Source of the DNA: an uncultured Hyphomicrobiales bacterium
GTDB lineage: Bacteria > Pseudomonadota > Alphaproteobacteria > Rhizobiales > Beijerinckiaceae
Direction: 5' to 3'
Assembly: GCA_903903935.1 (NCBI GenBank)
Contig: CAIVAX010000119.1
Location: forward strand, 1-6,618
Length of the DNA: 6,618 nt
Position numbers and translations under genes: made by a program. The notes under the pieces are model-generated. The model did no database searches, was not told the origin of the DNA, and worked only from the letters and a program-made list of their open reading frames with translations. Below are positions 6,369 through 6,618 of this stretch, one piece after another (positions within the stretch are counted from its first letter, which is position 1; each line of letters opens with the position of its first letter).

Positions 6369-6419
6369 CGCAAACGCTCTGAGCGCCATTGCTTTGAGTG
6401 CTAATGCACGGCTGACGGA

Positions 6420-6618
6420 TTACTTCTCTTTGCCTGTAAAAGCGATTCGTAACATATTGGTTGCACCCGGCGTTCCAAACGGAACACCGGCCACAATGAT
6501 CACCCGATCACCCTCGCTGGCAAACCTTTCACGATTGGCAAATTTGCAGCCGCGCAGAGCCATATCATCAATGTCATGCGCATCCTTGGTGACCACTGCG
6601 TGCACACCCCAGACAAGC
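6420..6618 (-). CDS. pyk: Pyruvate kinase, C-terminal end (5' part outside window)
   Basis: These are the last 65 residues of pyruvate kinase, the glycolytic enzyme that converts phosphoenolpyruvate and ADP to pyruvate and ATP in the cytoplasm. The visible protein begins LVWGVHAVVT and contains GDRVIIVAGVPFGTPGATNM followed by LRIAF. This is the characteristic last strand-loop-strand of the PK C-terminal domain, where the GxPxGxxGxTN loop belongs to the region that binds allosteric effectors in many homologues. The frame is open to the window edge, so the GTG at 6605 is an internal Val, not a start. The catalytic barrel lies outside. The gene converges on the TPR gene with an 84-bp gap. The symbol is given as pyk because the isozyme (pykA or pykF type) cannot be decided from this fragment. 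Confidence 0.93.
   Translation of the reverse strand, partial: LVWGVHAVVTKDAHDIDDMALRGCKFANRERFASEGDRVIIVAGVPFGTPGATNMLRIAFTGKEK

Noticed and set aside
6375..6385. Palindrome CGCTC-T-GAGCG downstream of pyk as a terminator
   Set aside because: The usable stem is only 4 bp and is followed on the - strand by just TTT, which is too weak.

Overview
The window looks like chromosomal DNA from an alphaproteobacterium, most likely of the order Hyphomicrobiales (Rhizobiales). The main reasons are a 41-residue, cysteine-free ribosomal protein L36 standing alone rather than in the large ribosomal operon, its neighbourhood (a TPR protein and a convergent pyruvate kinase gene), and codon use of moderate GC. 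No insertion sequence, phage, CRISPR, tRNA or rRNA gene was found. The content is mostly ordinary housekeeping and efflux genes.

Left part (1-3817): the 3' end of an RND-type periplasmic adaptor gene runs on the + strand and overlaps by one base (TAATG) a full-length inner-membrane RND permease of 1039 residues. Together they form the inner half of a proton-driven tripartite efflux pump. The outer-membrane channel gene and any regulator are not visible and may lie upstream.

Middle (3818-5083): a major facilitator superfamily (MFS) exporter-like protein is encoded on the - strand. Its stop codon directly abuts the stop codon of the RND gene, with no intergenic base and no visible terminator. 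About 290 bp separate its start from rpmJ. That gap holds candidate promoters in both directions, a hairpin with a U-tract oriented to stop - strand transcription, and a small leader hairpin in front of rpmJ.

Right part (5378-6618): rpmJ (L36) on the + strand is followed by a clear rho-independent terminator. Next comes a secreted or periplasmic three-TPR protein with its own well-formed promoter. The predicted transcription start of that promoter falls on the ATG, which suggests a leaderless mRNA, and a perfect dyad fills the spacer between -35 and -10. After a short degenerate repeat comes the 3' end of pyruvate kinase on the - strand, which runs off the window.

No new multi-gene system is evident. 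The most interesting signals are small: the leaderless-type promoter with a spacer dyad, possible RNA structure in the rpmJ leader, and the 16-bp repeat that contains the stop codon of the TPR gene.
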